This document shows, in pieces, positions 5,513 through 6,508 of a DNA stretch of 6,508 nt. The translations under genes and the position numbers were made by a program. Position 1 is the first letter of the stretch; each line of letters begins with the position of its first letter. The DNA comes from Candidatus Moraniibacteriota bacterium. GTDB taxonomy: Bacteria; Patescibacteriota; Minisyncoccia; Moranbacterales; GCA-2747515. The DNA lies in the NCBI GenBank assembly GCA_029938745.1, contig JAOZUJ010000017.1:9242-15749 (forward strand), written 5' to 3'. The notes below the pieces were generated by a model. The model did not search any database, was not told where the DNA came from, and saw nothing but the letters and a program-made list of their open reading frames with translations.

Positions 5513-5743
5513 ATGGCTGAATTAAAAAAATGCGCAACATGTGGATGTTCATGTGGCGGAGGAGATGAAGACGAAACTGTGGAAGCACCAACTCCTGAGG
5601 TGGAAACACCATCAGAAGAAGGTCAAGAACAAATTAAAAGTTTTCGATTGCACCGACATTCAAACGACACAGAGTTTGCTGTATTGTTAGCACTTGTGCC
5701 AGCAATGACAATGACTCTATTCAATTTGATGGGACTCCTATAG
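5513..5743 (+). CDS. 76-aa tail-anchored protein with N-terminal CxxCxCxC cluster
   Basis: I do not recognise this family. The protein has three parts. Residues 7-14 carry four cysteines (C7, C10, C12, C14; CATCGCSC) followed by GGG, a layout that could bind Zn, Cu or Fe or act in thiol chemistry. Residues 18-40 are acidic and rich in Pro, Thr and Glu. Residues 42-50 are basic with H47 and H49, then one hydrophobic helix runs from about 54 to the end at 76 (EFAVLLALVPAMTMTLFNLM). This suggests a tail-anchored protein with the Cys cluster in the cytoplasm, though orientation is not proven. I chose the ATG at 5513; the frame extends upstream to an ATG at 5384, but that part covers the RNA leader. 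No Shine-Dalgarno is visible; an A-rich tract with three AAAAAT units precedes the ATG. The ideal promoter and strong terminator point to high expression as a single gene. Confidence 0.7.
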   Translation: MAELKKCATCGCSCGGGDEDETVEAPTPEVETPSEEGQEQIKSFRLHRHSNDTEFAVLLALVPAMTMTLFNLMGLL

Positions 5744-5756
5744 TGTAGACTATAGG
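5737..5756 (+). repeat. 8-bp hairpin overlapping the stop codon of the 76-aa gene
   Basis: CCTATAGT (5737-5744) and ACTATAGG (5749-5756) are perfect inverted arms with a GTAG loop. The TAG stop at 5741-5743 lies in the 5' arm. It has no T run and lies 11 nt before the real terminator stem. Confidence 0.5.
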
Positions 5757-5767
5757 TTTAAAAAATG

Positions 5768-5813
5768 AAAAACAACCTGTTTTGGGAGATCCAGGTTGTT
5801 TTTTGTTTTTTTT
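5768..5813 (+). terminator. strong intrinsic terminator after the 76-aa gene
   Basis: AACAACCTG (5771-5779) pairs with CAGGTTGTT (5792-5800), extended by A-T pairs at the base and closed by a 12-nt loop. The T tract (5799-5813) is broken by a single G. Confidence 0.9.
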
Positions 5814-5912
5814 GTGATAAACTTATTTAGTATTTTACAAAGGGTCACATGAAATAGTATTGTTTTTTAAAAAAAGTGTAGTGTCATTTTTACAAGAAAT
5901 GGGGAGAGGAAA

Positions 5913-6239
5913 ATGAAACACGGAGAGTTAATTGATCAAAAAAAATTTGGTGATGTTGATGTGATGCTGTGGGTTATTAGTGGATGGAAAGAGCCTAAAA
6001 ATAATACAAATATCGAGAAGTCCATTATTGTAACTGCCACAAGAAATGGTCATCACTATGTCAGTGGTCCTGTGCATTATCGTCATGCATATTTTCACAG
6101 GACAAAGGATCGACCAGATCGAGAAGCAAATGCCATTGCGCATGCGCAGCCTGATGGGGAGGAGATCAGGGTTCATTTGATTGGTCACTATGATGTAATC
6201 GATTATTGGTTACAGTGTGAAATTGCTGCTAAAAAATAG
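5913..6239 (+). CDS. 108-aa His-rich protein of unknown function
   Basis: I do not recognise this protein. It has no signal peptide or membrane segment. Residues 14-23 (DVDVMLWVIS), 37-44 (SIIVTATR) and 84-90 (EIRVHLI) look like beta strands, so a small, mostly beta cytoplasmic domain is likely. Nine histidines occur in 108 residues (3, 47, 48, 55, 58, 62, 77, 88, 92), most in the middle (NGHHYVSGPVHYRHAYFH), which could point to metal or nucleotide binding; no named motif is met. The ATG is well placed behind a purine-rich ribosome binding site, GGGGAGAGGA at 5901-5910. No convincing promoter is seen in 5814-5900, a stretch that holds only AT-rich sequence. It sits between two terminators and appears to be a single-gene unit. 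Confidence 0.72.
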   Translation: MKHGELIDQKKFGDVDVMLWVISGWKEPKNNTNIEKSIIVTATRNGHHYVSGPVHYRHAYFHRTKDRPDREANAIAHAQPDGEEIRVHLIGHYDVIDYWLQCEIAAKK

Positions 6240-6246
6240 CACAATC

Positions 6247-6292
6247 AAAAACTCGTGCGGATATAATATCCCACGAGTTTTTCTTATTTTTT
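6247..6292. terminator. bidirectional intrinsic terminator
   Basis: AAAAACTCGTG (6247-6257) pairs with CACGAGTTTTT (6272-6282). An inner stem, GGATA (6259-6263) with TATCC (6267-6271), lengthens the helix around a bulged C at 6258. T tracts occur on both strands. It lies between convergent stops at 6239 and 6286 and can serve both genes. Confidence 0.85.
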
Positions 6293-6508
6293 AGTTGTTA
6301 ATTTCCACATCATTTCAAAAATTTGTTTGATCATTTTTGCTGTTCGTTCATTTTCTATGATGATTGCTTGGGGAGAATCTTTTGTGAGGTCAATAATACG
6401 TACAAAATCTCCCATGACGTCCATAGATGTTTCTGATGAATAATCCTCATATGGCAACTCCCTCATTTCACGATTGTATTCTTTATCAGCTTTTCGATAG
6501 TCTGTGAT
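6284..6508 (-). CDS. C-terminal part of a probable TrmB-like transcriptional regulator (partial, 5' end outside window)
   Basis: The minus-strand frame is open from the window edge to the TAA at 6284-6286, giving 74 codons. The methionine at 6464-6466 is probably internal, since the frame continues upstream (DYRKADKEYNRE). The pattern 'GDFVRIIDLTKDSPQAIIIE' followed by 'ERTAKMIKQIFEMMWKL' resembles the C-terminal end of TrmB-family regulators, where a strand pair (xVaiixl...aviIen) leads into a final helix with an 'iFexlWe' signature. In that family an N-terminal winged helix binds DNA and the C-terminal domain senses a ligand. The DNA-binding part is out of view, so this rests on a short resemblance. 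An unrelated PLD-like domain protein is the alternative. Confidence 0.5.
   Translation of the reverse strand: MTDYRKADKEYNREMRELPYEDYSSETSMDVMGDFVRIIDLTKDSPQAIIIENERTAKMIKQIFEMMWKLTTKK

Noticed and set aside
1..6508. Use of genetic code 25 (TGA as glycine)
   Set aside because: The recombinase, LysM-CHAP, hemerythrin and exported-protein genes are complete with no internal TGA. Only one TGA, at 556-558, sits in a suggestive place.

Overview
This AT-rich 6.5 kb window reads as an ordinary bacterial chromosome segment, most likely from a small-genome lineage of the Patescibacteria/CPR type. The evidence is indirect: one Xer-like tyrosine recombinase, a membrane-anchored LysM-CHAP wall hydrolase, several small proteins I cannot place in any family, a TrmB-like regulator tail, short gaps and simple intrinsic terminators. 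Phylum assignment is inference. The standard bacterial code (11) fits: the long genes are intact with no internal TGA. Of the ten gene ends I call, nine are TAA or TAG and one is TGA.

Layout. 1-213 (+) is the C-terminal end of a UvrD/PcrA-type helicase that enters from the left. A sigma70-like promoter at 225-254 drives a two-gene unit: an 81-aa Cys-rich protein of unknown function (313-558) and a 180-aa membrane protein with a possible winged-helix domain (580-1122), closed by a terminator at 1128-1160. A bacteriohemerythrin (1213-1623, +) converges on a tyrosine recombinase (1642-2580, -). A divergent promoter region with inverted repeats (2600-2725) separates the recombinase from a LysM-LysM-CHAP peptidoglycan hydrolase (2806-4017, +, TTG start). 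A palindromic, probably two-way terminator (4039-4072) lies between that gene and a convergent gene for an exported 386-aa protein of unknown function (4087-5247, -).

The most unusual part is 5348-5813. It has a near-ideal promoter, a leader of about 130 nt with several nested and partly exclusive helices, a 76-aa protein with an N-terminal CxxCxCxC cluster and a C-terminal membrane helix, a hairpin over the stop codon, and a strong terminator. After it come an unknown His-rich 108-aa protein (5913-6239, +), a two-way terminator, and the 3' end of a gene on the minus strand that resembles the C-terminal domain of TrmB-like regulators (6284-6508).

No tRNA, rRNA, CRISPR array or insertion sequence was seen, and no gap between genes exceeds 300 bases. 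Apart from the two-gene unit at 313-1122, the genes look like separate transcription units with their own promoters or terminators, so functional links between neighbours are weak. Cell-envelope roles recur: the LysM-CHAP hydrolase, the exported Cys-rich protein, the 180-aa membrane protein and the tail-anchored small protein.
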